From assembly GCA_964429265.1 (NCBI GenBank), contig CAYSBK010000098.1:1-8879 (forward strand): 8,879 nt of DNA. Reading direction: 5' to 3'. Shown piece by piece: positions 1-7,631 of this stretch. A program made the translations under genes and the position numbers. The first letter of the stretch is position 1. Each line of letters begins with the position of its first letter. Below the pieces are notes generated by a model, which saw only the letters and a list, made by a program, of their open reading frames with translations, was not told where the DNA came from and ran no database searches. This stretch comes from CAYSBK01 sp964429265. GTDB taxonomy: Bacteria > Planctomycetota > Phycisphaerae > Sedimentisphaerales > Anaerobacaceae.

Positions 1-1412
1 CGGAAATCACCCAGCCTGAGCAAATCACCGAATTGACCGGCGGCAGCTTCCGCTGTCAGTTCCGGTTCGCCCTTGAGCCTGGGGGCGCGTTCCGCAGATT
101 CAAAGAACACGGGCAGCAGGGCACGCAACTTCTTGTTTTGCCAGCGTGACGGACTGTACCTGCCCCGGCCCGGAAGAACAATAAGTCCACCACCCTTGTC
201 CGCCACAAAGCTGTACAGGCCCTCTATCTGCTCCTGCGTAAACTCGTCCGCCGCACACGGTCCCAGGATTATCAGGTCGTACTTGTAAAAGCCCGTGCGT
301 TCCTCAGGAAGTTTCACGTGGCCGGCAAGCAACCGCCCCGGCCGCGAAGCCGCCGGCTTTATAATTGCATCCAGGCCCACCGTCAGGTCGATCTTCTCGT
401 CCCTCGCAAGGGCCTGGCGAACCTTGCCGATGTTGAAGTTGGCGACCTGGCTGTATAAAAACACATCGAGCTTCGGACTATCGACCACGCGAACGATGAC
501 GCTGCGATGGTTGTTGGCCTTGTTCACTTCTTCGGCGTCGCTTCCGACCCGCACTGAAATGACGTGCTCGCCCACAGTATCTGCGGCCACGGCAAATCGC
601 ACCCGCCGGCCTGCACCAATCCGCCCTGCTGCAATTTCCCGTTCAGCCACAGCGTACCCGTCCTTGACCAGTTCAACGGCTACGACCGGGCCTTTGGGAT
701 TCGTCGCCGCCACCGTCGCCTCCACGTCAAATACGGTGTTCAGCACCGCCTCGGCCGGCGCTTCTATGCGTTTCACTGCAAGGTCGGTTTGAGCCAGCCT
801 CGAACCTACCCCCACCAGCAGCAGCCGTACGTCGCGGCCCGCTGACAATCCATATGCGCCGACATTCTTATCCTCCGCCTGGCCGTCCGTGAAAATGAGG
901 ATGCCCGTAATGTTTCCGTCCCCGCCGGTCGACGCTGCCTTGCTGTCGGCGGCCTGCTTCTGCACCAGCGAAAACGCCGCGTGCAGATTAGTACGCCCTC
1001 CCCAGCGGTTCAACAGATGTTCCGCCCCGGCATAGTAGCACCGCGAATCGAAACCGTAAACCTTGTACACCGGGCCGTCGGGCCGCTCCGGCTGAAAACT
1101 CCGATTGAATACCTCCAGCGCCCTATCCAGCCGGCTCACCCCGCCTCGGTCACTTACCGACATACTCTCGCTGGTATCGAACAAAACCAGCACAGTATTC
1201 CGCTTTCTCTGTTCCGACAGGACCGCCCGGCAGGGGTTCCATAGTATCACCAGCAGTATTACTACGGCCACGTATTGCATCGCACCAAGCAGCCATCGCC
1301 AGTACCGCACCTTGGCGGTTTGCCTGCACGTGAACCCGGCGATCATCGCCGCCGCTGCTGCCACCAACGTCAGCCACGCAATCAAACTGCCCGGATAGTC
1401 AGGAAATACCAT
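1..1412 (-). CDS. Membrane VWA protein with amidotransferase-like domain, 3' end missing
   Basis: The first 470 codons of a gene that continues past the left edge; no stop is seen. The protein begins with two membrane segments (about residues 9-27 and 41-58), a planctomycete-style layout. A VWA domain follows (about 72-205) with a complete MIDAS metal site: D79, S81 and S83 in FDTSESM, T140 in GRTNL and D175 in FTDG. Next comes a beta-rich, CARDB/Ig-like stretch (about 215-310), then a class I glutamine amidotransferase-like fold (from about 310; YDLIILGP near 378 and a GGG-rich loop near 408) without a recognisable catalytic cysteine elbow. The ATG at 1412 lies 35 bases after the preceding stop, behind a weak GGTGGTGAT ribosome site; a start slightly further upstream is possible. 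It is probably a membrane partner of the MoxR ATPase with its domains outside the membrane. It shares its domain order with the BatA-like protein at 4601-6685, which suggests an old duplication. Its specific role is unknown. Confidence 0.88.
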   Translation of the reverse strand, partial: MVFPDYPGSLIAWLTLVAAAAAMIAGFTCRQTAKVRYWRWLLGAMQYVAVVILLVILWNPCRAVLSEQRKRNTVLVLFDTSESMSVSDRGGVSRLDRALEVFNRSFQPERPDGPVYKVYGFDSRCYYAGAEHLLNRWGGRTNLHAAFSLVQKQAADSKAASTGGDGNITGILIFTDGQAEDKNVGAYGLSAGRDVRLLLVGVGSRLAQTDLAVKRIEAPAEAVLNTVFDVEATVAATNPKGPVVAVELVKDGYAVAEREIAAGRIGAGRRVRFAVAADTVGEHVISVRVGSDAEEVNKANNHRSVIVRVVDSPKLDVFLYSQVANFNIGKVRQALARDEKIDLTVGLDAIIKPAASRPGRLLAGHVKLPEERTGFYKYDLIILGPCAADEFTQEQIEGLYSFVADKGGGLIVLPGRGRYSPSRWQNKKLRALLPVFFESAERAPRLKGEPELTAEAAAGQFGDLLRLGDF

Positions 1413-1447
1413 ATCACCACCGCGTAGGGCTGCTTGCCCCGGCGTGC

Positions 1448-4400
1448 TTACCTGTGCTGCCGGGCCGGACCGTCATAACCAGCGGCGCTTTCAAAGAACT
1501 CATTTTCCGCCTCATAAAACCTTGCGTCGGATGCCCCTTCTTCGGTCAATCGGCTGGGTTTCTTCATCGCCCTTACCGCCAGCGACCAGAACTGCCCGGC
1601 CAGGTACCTCGCCACCAATGCAGGCGGCGTGCGTACCTTCGTGACCGGCCCGGCATCTCCGTAACCGCCCAGAGTCCCGAAGGCGTGGTCGCTCGGGGCG
1701 CCCTGGCCTTGCGCTGCGGCCTGTGCACCGGCGGCCGTCGTCTGGCCCGACGCGGACCGGCCCGGGCTGCGGCTGCCCTGCATCATCTGGCTGAGCAGTC
1801 CCTTGGCCCGCTCAAGACGAGCCAGCATCTGCTGTCGCTGGGCATCTGTGAGCGGGCCCTCGAACGCCTTTGCCAGCTCGGCCATCTCCTCGGCCATTCG
1901 CTGAGCCTGCCTGGCAAGAGCTTCTTCCTCGCCGAGGTCCAGGCCCTGCTCAAGGGCCTGCTCGGCAAGCTGCAGTTCTTGCCTGGCCGAAGCAAGCTGT
2001 TCCAGGGCCTCGGCGAGCTTTCTATCGTCGAAGGCATTGTCGAACCGGGCTTCGGTTAGCATCTTTTCGAACTTTTCCATCCGCCCGGCTGATTTTTCGA
2101 GGTGCGTGCCGGCCCGTCCGCAGGCCTTCGCGCCGGATTTGTCAACCACCTGCTGCAATTGCGCCAGTTGTTGCTGCAGCTCCAGGGCCTGCTGCCGCAA
2201 CGCCGCTTCCCTGGCCTGCAGCATCCTTAGTTTCTCCTCCGCACTGGCCCTGGTGCCGGCCGAGCCTGCCTGGCGCCCACCCATCTTGGGCGGCGGCAAC
2301 GCACCCTCGACACTTACCTGCGAACAGACCGGGCAACCGCCGGGCCTTCGCGAGCCGCACGCAGGGCACGGCTTGCCGTTGCCGCCGCTTTTCTCCACCC
2401 ACGAATTCACGTCGGTCACTTTCTGCCTGACGGACCGCTGTTGCCGCTGGACCAGAAAATTCTCAAAGTCCTGCTTGATCTTTCTTTGCTTCGATGCCAG
2501 GGTGCTGCATTTGCCGGCGGCGCTTTGCATCTGGTCCCTGGCACGGTCCTTTTCGAAGCGCTTAACGTGCAGTTGCTCCAGCATCCTGATAAAGTCCCGC
2601 CTCGGCGGCGGCGAGCCTCCACCCGGCGGACACAGACACTTTTCCCTTTCCAGAACGAACTTCCTCAGCACCCGATAGGCCGACTTCTCATCGCCCAGTG
2701 CGGCGGACGCCTGGTGGGCCGACAGGAACTTGCTTGCTGCAGCGTAGTGCCGGACGACTTCACTCAAAGTGGCCTTGGCGGCGGCATCAAATGAATATTT
2801 AAGGTCTCTAATACCGGCAACCTGCTGCCGGCAGTATTGCACGTCCTTGTTTATCGATGCCAGCCGCTGCTTGTCCTGGTCGTTGAGCTGCTGGTGGTTC
2901 GCAATGGCCCAGGTCTTCTTAAGTATCGCGCGGGTGTACTCGAGGATATAAAGCAACGGTTCCTGGCGTACCGGCGGTGCCGGCGGCGAGTTGGGCTTGC
3001 CGACGCCGGACGCCGGCAGACTCTGGTGCCACCGCCTGCGATACGGGCGAACCTCGATAAAATATACGTCGCTGCGGGCCGGCCTGGCGTCCACCGACGC
3101 CTGCATATCCACGTCTGTTGCCTCTGCATAGAACACGATGCTGTCCCCCACCGACAGGTTATACCGCTCCAGTTCGAGGACATGGCGGAAAGTAGTCCGC
3201 CCCGTGCCTTTTTCCACGGGCATAGGCAGGCGCATCGGCTCGGCATCTGCGATTTCAAGGTTCAGCCACACCGACTCCAGGCCGAAATCATCTTCAACCT
3301 TGAAACTGATCGGAATACTGGCCACGTCCGTTGCCAGGTAGTCGCCCTGCGGCGACAGCAACTCGAACGTCGGCGGCGAGTACGGCTTCAGCATCACCTG
3401 CAGCGGCGGCGTATTGCTGTTCTCCACGTCGTCCGTGCTTGTAATTGCAAATCTGATGAATCCCTCCCTGCCCGCCGTAAACTTGTAGTCGAAGTTGGCC
3501 GCGTTGTTTATCGTAAAACTCTTCACCCCGCCGTCTATCCCGGTTACGACTGCTCGTTGCAGCGGCTGGGTTGTTTCAACGTTCAGTATAACCCGCGAGT
3601 TCTTCGGCACGCTCAGCGAGTAGTCACGAACGTCCTGTCGATACGGCCGAAGCAACCTGCTGCCCGCAGGCCTCACCGATGCCGTGATGCTCTTGATTTG
3701 CGGGATGCTGCATATCTTTATCGTGTGCGTCGGGCTTGAAACCCCACCGGCCTCAAAGTGGTACTTGAAAACCCCCTCCCTGTCGAAACGCCGGCTGAAC
3801 TCGAACTTTGGAGCATCCGGGCCTTCGAGAATCGGTTCCACCTCGAAAGCACTTCGCGGCCGGTCAACGACTGCGGCGGCGGCACTGTTGCCGTCGGCAA
3901 GCACAAGCCTGCCGCTTTCGGGCACGAGCCCCCTGATTGCCGCGGAGACTGTTACGTCACTGCCCGGCTCACCGACAATGTCACCGCTGAGCGGCTCCAG
4001 CGTCGTCCGCGGAAGCGGCGCTATCGGCGCCAGTGGATGCACAAGCCGGGAAAAATATGAGTAGAAATACGCCCCGGTATGATGAATATACCAGCTCGTC
4101 GCCGCCAGCCCGAACAATATCAAGACCAGCAGCACAAAACCCACCCGCTTATCAACCGTCCGGCTGAAGTCGAACCCGGCGCATTGCTCATTCACCTGCA
4201 GCACAAGCCGTTCGGCCAGCGCCTTTGAATACGCGTAGTTGTGCCTGTTCTCGTAGTATTCGATCGCCGTGACCAACTGCTGGTCGAAGCTGCTGTTGCT
4301 TTCGATGTGGTTGGCTGCCCGGCTGCACGATATGTGCCCCAGAAGCACTTTCGCCAGCCGCACCAGCAACGCCGCCACCGCCCCGGCCAGAATCACCGCA

Positions 4401-4588
4401 GCCGCCAGCCGCCAGGCCGGGGAAAAGTGTACCCGGTGGTCCAGCCAGGCATAAATACCGACATACACCGACACGAATACCAGGCACGCCGCCGCAACCT
4501 TCAGAACCGACAGCACCACCAGCCAGCGCCTCACCAGCCGAACGCGGTTCACCAGCGACTCAATCGCCTCTTGTGCGGTGGGGCTCAT
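1448..4588 (-). CDS. Large membrane-anchored coiled-coil protein, DUF4175-like
   Basis: A 1046-residue protein. Two membrane segments (about 22-48 and 60-83) are followed by a short loop and a third (about 149-167). The basic N-terminus and basic residues after segment two predict that everything after residue 168 lies outside the membrane. Residues 195-515 look like consecutive Ig-like beta domains (for example VEDDFGLESVWLNLEI near 431). Helical and coiled-coil regions follow (545-650, 665-735, 783-815, 835-935), rich in Q, E, A and L, then a Q/G/A-rich low-complexity linker (940-980) and a conserved-looking tail ending without a membrane anchor. This build resembles DUF4175 (TIGR02302-type) proteins, often found beside MoxR/VWA genes; the family call is from general resemblance only. 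Unusual is CPAC...CPVC at 741-755, a zinc-ribbon-like motif between coils. The start is decided by a strong GGAGG seven bases upstream. No enzyme motif is visible; a scaffold or partner role in the MoxR/VWA assembly is inferred. Confidence 0.9.
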   Translation of the reverse strand: MSPTAQEAIESLVNRVRLVRRWLVVLSVLKVAAACLVFVSVYVGIYAWLDHRVHFSPAWRLAAAVILAGAVAALLVRLAKVLLGHISCSRAANHIESNSSFDQQLVTAIEYYENRHNYAYSKALAERLVLQVNEQCAGFDFSRTVDKRVGFVLLVLILFGLAATSWYIHHTGAYFYSYFSRLVHPLAPIAPLPRTTLEPLSGDIVGEPGSDVTVSAAIRGLVPESGRLVLADGNSAAAAVVDRPRSAFEVEPILEGPDAPKFEFSRRFDREGVFKYHFEAGGVSSPTHTIKICSIPQIKSITASVRPAGSRLLRPYRQDVRDYSLSVPKNSRVILNVETTQPLQRAVVTGIDGGVKSFTINNAANFDYKFTAGREGFIRFAITSTDDVENSNTPPLQVMLKPYSPPTFELLSPQGDYLATDVASIPISFKVEDDFGLESVWLNLEIADAEPMRLPMPVEKGTGRTTFRHVLELERYNLSVGDSIVFYAEATDVDMQASVDARPARSDVYFIEVRPYRRRWHQSLPASGVGKPNSPPAPPVRQEPLLYILEYTRAILKKTWAIANHQQLNDQDKQRLASINKDVQYCRQQVAGIRDLKYSFDAAAKATLSEVVRHYAAASKFLSAHQASAALGDEKSAYRVLRKFVLEREKCLCPPGGGSPPPRRDFIRMLEQLHVKRFEKDRARDQMQSAAGKCSTLASKQRKIKQDFENFLVQRQQRSVRQKVTDVNSWVEKSGGNGKPCPACGSRRPGGCPVCSQVSVEGALPPPKMGGRQAGSAGTRASAEEKLRMLQAREAALRQQALELQQQLAQLQQVVDKSGAKACGRAGTHLEKSAGRMEKFEKMLTEARFDNAFDDRKLAEALEQLASARQELQLAEQALEQGLDLGEEEALARQAQRMAEEMAELAKAFEGPLTDAQRQQMLARLERAKGLLSQMMQGSRSPGRSASGQTTAAGAQAAAQGQGAPSDHAFGTLGGYGDAGPVTKVRTPPALVARYLAGQFWSLAVRAMKKPSRLTEEGASDARFYEAENEFFESAAGYDGPARQHR

Positions 4589-4595
4589 AATTCAA

Positions 4596-4600
4596 CCTCC
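4596..4600 (-). promoter_or_regulatory. Strong ribosome binding site of the large coiled-coil gene
   Basis: GGAGG follows directly on the TAA stop of the BatA-like gene and is seven bases before the ATG at 4588. It is the best Shine-Dalgarno match in the operon, which suggests the large protein is translated efficiently in its own right and not only through coupling. Confidence 0.8.
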
Positions 4601-6685
4601 TTAACGTTTCAGCCTGTTCGCAATCGCAGGCTCGACCACCAGTAACGCTATTATCGCCCACGCAAAGAACCGCCACAGCGGCTTGTATCGTCCCGCCGAC
4701 GCCGTGCTGGTTGTATCGCGCTGCTGCGGCGGGGTCGTAACAAACACACGCCCGACCGCTGCCGCGATTTCCGCCGACGCCGGCTTTGCCATATTCGTTT
4801 CGCCCGGCTCGATATTCACGCCTGCATACCGCCGCGGCACCGTCAGAGTTCTTATCCAGCCCGGCCTGTGGGTATCCGTAACTACCAGTCGCGAGTCGAC
4901 GACCCTGGCGGGCACCTTCGAACCGCCCTGGGCATCCACCCAGAATTGCTGCTTGTCGGCGGCGCGGAGCTCCATATCGCTGGCCGGAAGCTCAACCACC
5001 TGGCCGCAGAAAAAGCAGTATCGTTTGAGTTGTTCGGTCCGCCCCAGAAGATAACGACAGAACGCGACCGCCGCCGCCGACTTGGTCAGCGAGCCGAGCG
5101 AATCGTCGATGCTGGTGTTCACCAGTACCGAGCTGCCGTTGCCGAGCTTCCTGGTGTAAATAAAGCCGAAGCCGTTCTGCAGCCGCCACGTGCAGACACT
5201 GTCGGCGTGCTGTCTGCATTCGAGGTAGCCCGTCAGCGGTATCTTGTCGATGCGATAATTCGACAATGACTCGGCCGCGGCCGCATCCGCACCGCCGGCA
5301 GCGACGCCGCAGGCTCGCGGCTCTACGTACGCCACACGCCGCACACACTTGCCCGGAAGCGCCGCAAGCAATCCCTGCGACCACAAACGCTCCACCGCCT
5401 CGGCCGAAAGCTCCGTGCTCGTGAAGAATACCACCTTTCCCCCATCCTCCAGAAACTTCCTGATTCGCCCCGCCAGGGAACCAACCTTTCCTGATATGGT
5501 CGAGAAGATAATAACGTCCGCCCCGTTGGTCTGAAGCGACGAACTTTCCCCGAGACGTACCTGCCGCACGTTTATCTCGCCGCCCACGTTTGTCCGCGAT
5601 AGCGCCGCAAACGCCGTCTTCAGCAGAAAAGCCTGGTCGGGACTTGACTCGACCAACAGCACGTTGGCGCCGGCTCCGCGCGCCAGCGCCGCCGCCACGT
5701 AATACTTGTCGTCAACAGCCAGACCGTCGCCGGCCGACAAGCTCAATTCAAGCGGAATAAACAGCCACCGACCGTCAGGCTCGTCAGCCTGCCGCCGAAG
5801 TTCCTCGACGGTGCGATTAAACAGAATTGCAAACGTCCTTTTCTGGCCGGGACCTATTTCCACATCCCGACTGACCGAATTGCCCCGCCCGAGGCTCGCC
5901 GTCAATCGCCGCCGCTGCTTTACCTGCCCGTAGTTGACGACCGTCGCACTAACCGCTAATGTCCCCTCGCTGCCTACGGTCAGTTGTGCGTCGGTTACCG
6001 CTGCATCGTTGATCGGCGAGGTCGATACGACGCTGTGCCAATCAACCTTGTTGACTGTAACGGGCGAATCCACCCTGTTGAGCGTCTCCAGAAACGCCGG
6101 CGTAAAATCGCTCACCAGCAGAACACGAATCCGCTGCTTTGAATGACCGTTCCTGGCCGCCTGACGCACAACCCCGGCAAAATCCTCGAGTTGCGCAGTC
6201 AGTGCCGATGGTCCGAGCCTGTCAAGCTCGGCAAGCGCCGAGGCCTTGTCCAGGTCGCCCAGCCGTTTGCCCGATGCCAGCGTGCATATATTGAATACCC
6301 CGGCATCCTCACCCGCACGAACGTAGCGCCTGGCGGCCTCAACCATCTTCTGAAAGTAACTGCCCGAACCGTCCGAATAACCCATCGACGCCGAATCATC
6401 CAGCCCCAGGTAGTAAACGGGGCCCTGCTTTTGCTGTTGCGGCGGCCTGACCAGAAGCGGACGCGCAAAAAGCATCGCCACAAGCACGATTATTAGACAC
6501 CGCAGCGCGAGAATAAGCAGGTCGCGAAGGCGCCGCCGGGCATGGGTTTCTATCCGCCCCGCCTCCAGAAACCGCAGCATCGTAAAAGGCACGCGCCGGT
6601 ACCGCGGCTTGGCCAAAAGGTGAGCAACCAGTGGTCCGGCCACCCCGGCCGCTCCCAGAAGAAATAACCACTGCACAAAACTCAC
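4601..6685 (-). CDS. BatA-type membrane VWA protein
   Basis: A 694-residue protein that opens with the BatA (aerotolerance regulator) N-terminal region: a membrane segment at about 4-24, the motif HLLAKPRYRRVPFTMLRFL, and a second membrane segment at 55-77. A VWA domain follows (about 88-220) with D96, S98 and S100 in LDDSASM and D193 in VSDF, matching a MIDAS metal site. Next are a beta-rich stretch (225-330) and an amidotransferase-like Rossmann fold (about 338-550; NVLLVESSPDQ, ADVIIFS, FLEDGGKVVFF) with no obvious catalytic triad. A C-terminal membrane helix lies at 669-686. The start is GTG at 6685, overlapping the stop of the DUF58 gene by four bases (GTGA), with AGAGG five bases upstream; this points to translational coupling. 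BatA-like proteins accompany MoxR ATPases in Bacteroides and Leptospira aerotolerance loci and in many PVC bacteria, where their function is unproven. Seven cysteines between residues 447 and 560, including a CFFC pair, are unusual for a domain predicted to be outside the membrane. Confidence 0.93.
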   Translation of the reverse strand: MSFVQWLFLLGAAGVAGPLVAHLLAKPRYRRVPFTMLRFLEAGRIETHARRRLRDLLILALRCLIIVLVAMLFARPLLVRPPQQQKQGPVYYLGLDDSASMGYSDGSGSYFQKMVEAARRYVRAGEDAGVFNICTLASGKRLGDLDKASALAELDRLGPSALTAQLEDFAGVVRQAARNGHSKQRIRVLLVSDFTPAFLETLNRVDSPVTVNKVDWHSVVSTSPINDAAVTDAQLTVGSEGTLAVSATVVNYGQVKQRRRLTASLGRGNSVSRDVEIGPGQKRTFAILFNRTVEELRRQADEPDGRWLFIPLELSLSAGDGLAVDDKYYVAAALARGAGANVLLVESSPDQAFLLKTAFAALSRTNVGGEINVRQVRLGESSSLQTNGADVIIFSTISGKVGSLAGRIRKFLEDGGKVVFFTSTELSAEAVERLWSQGLLAALPGKCVRRVAYVEPRACGVAAGGADAAAAESLSNYRIDKIPLTGYLECRQHADSVCTWRLQNGFGFIYTRKLGNGSSVLVNTSIDDSLGSLTKSAAAVAFCRYLLGRTEQLKRYCFFCGQVVELPASDMELRAADKQQFWVDAQGGSKVPARVVDSRLVVTDTHRPGWIRTLTVPRRYAGVNIEPGETNMAKPASAEIAAAVGRVFVTTPPQQRDTTSTASAGRYKPLWRFFAWAIIALLVVEPAIANRLKR

Positions 6686-7581
6686 ATCATCCTCTTTCTT
6701 TTCGCCAGGTACGCTATCAACGCCTTGTCCAGCGGCTCGGAAGTATCCAGCAGGCAGTAGTCGATACCGCTTTGCCCGGCCGTCTTCTCGACGTTCTCAA
6801 TAAACGCCGCCACCCTTCTTTGGTAAGCCTGCCGCAGCGACGCCGGAAACGTCCGCACCGCCGCCCGTGATTCCAGGTCTTCAAAGTGCACCAGGCCCTC
6901 GTATTCGAGCTTCAATTCCTGCCGGTCGAGGCTGTGGAAAAGGATTACGTCGTGGTTGAGATACTTCAGGTGACTGAGCCCCTGGTAAAGCGGCGTCTCG
7001 TCGTCAAGCAAATCTGATATCAGGATTATCAACCCCCGGCGGGTTGTCGTGTCGGCTATCGTGTGCAATACGGCCGGCAGGTTTGTTCTGCCGTGGGCCT
7101 TGTTGTTCTCCAGAGCGGTGAGGATAACGTGCAGCCCGGTTCGGCGCGAAGTCGGCGGTATCCTCGTGCGGATACGCTGCCCGAACAACACCAGCGATAC
7201 GCTGTCACCCTGTCCCAGCATCATATAGGCCAGCGCCGCCGCCAGAAAGCTGCCGTAGTCAATTTTGCGGACCGGGCCGTGACCGGCAAACGTCATGCTG
7301 TTGCTGCTGTCAAGCAGGATGTAAACCGTCACGTTGGTCTCCTGCTGGAATTGCTTGATGTAGAGCTTGTCGCTGCGTCCGAACATCTTCCAGTCAAGAA
7401 AGCGAAGCTCATCGCCCGGACGATAGTGGCGATGGTCGCTGTACTCGACGCTGAATCCGTGAAAAGGACTCGGGTGCAGCCCCGCGAAGAAACCCTCCAC
7501 CGCGCACCTGGCAACGAGGTCCATATTCCTGAGCCTGCCCAGGAGCTTCGGGTCCAGGTACTTCCGCGCCGATGCCTTCAT
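6682..7581 (-). CDS. DUF58 family protein with VWA-like fold
   Basis: A 299-residue soluble protein, the usual length of the short DUF58 form. The DUF58 signature is clear: HPSPFHGFSVEYSDHRHYRP at 36-55, then GDELRFLDWKMFGRSDKLYIK at about 56-76. A VWA-like domain runs from about 84 to 220, with a complete MIDAS set: D91, S93 and S95 in LLDSSNSM, T166 in GRTNL and D190 in LISDLLDD. No signal peptide or membrane helix is seen, so it probably acts in the cytoplasm. DUF58 proteins almost always sit next to a MoxR ATPase and are thought to be its cofactor or adaptor; the ATPase gene is 50 bases upstream here. The start is ATG with only a weak GGTGG upstream. The last codons overlap the start of the BatA-like gene by four bases, so the two are probably translated in a coupled way. 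Family call is secure; the molecular role is inferred. Confidence 0.96.
   Translation of the reverse strand: MKASARKYLDPKLLGRLRNMDLVARCAVEGFFAGLHPSPFHGFSVEYSDHRHYRPGDELRFLDWKMFGRSDKLYIKQFQQETNVTVYILLDSSNSMTFAGHGPVRKIDYGSFLAAALAYMMLGQGDSVSLVLFGQRIRTRIPPTSRRTGLHVILTALENNKAHGRTNLPAVLHTIADTTTRRGLIILISDLLDDETPLYQGLSHLKYLNHDVILFHSLDRQELKLEYEGLVHFEDLESRAAVRTFPASLRQAYQRRVAAFIENVEKTAGQSGIDYCLLDTSEPLDKALIAYLAKRKRMM
6691..6695 (-). promoter_or_regulatory. Ribosome binding site setting the GTG start of the BatA-like gene
   Basis: AGAGG lies five bases before the GTG at 6685, inside the last codons of the DUF58 gene. Two overlapping ATG triplets (6690-6688 and 6687-6685 region) are in other frames or too close, so GTG is the start that gives the full BatA N-terminus. 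The GTGA overlap of start and stop points to reinitiation or coupling. Confidence 0.7.
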
Positions 7582-7631
7582 CTTACGCCACCGTCGTGTT
7601 TTTGCGGGAACAAGCCTTTTGCCGACGCGGC

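Noticed and set aside
1150..1377. Minus-strand frame of 75 codons inside the last VWA gene
   Set aside because: It is a different frame of the same strand; the frame starting at 1412 gives membrane helices and a complete VWA metal site through this region.
1454..2678. Several overlapping plus-strand frames opposite the coiled-coil region
   Set aside because: The Q/E/A-rich coil gives repetitive GC-rich codons that keep the opposite frames free of stops; no ribosome site or domain supports them.
2837..3739. Plus-strand open frame of 300 codons opposite the large coiled-coil gene
   Set aside because: Its product is very rich in arginine, with no domain or membrane pattern, and the minus-strand frame is continuous with clear protein structure across the region.
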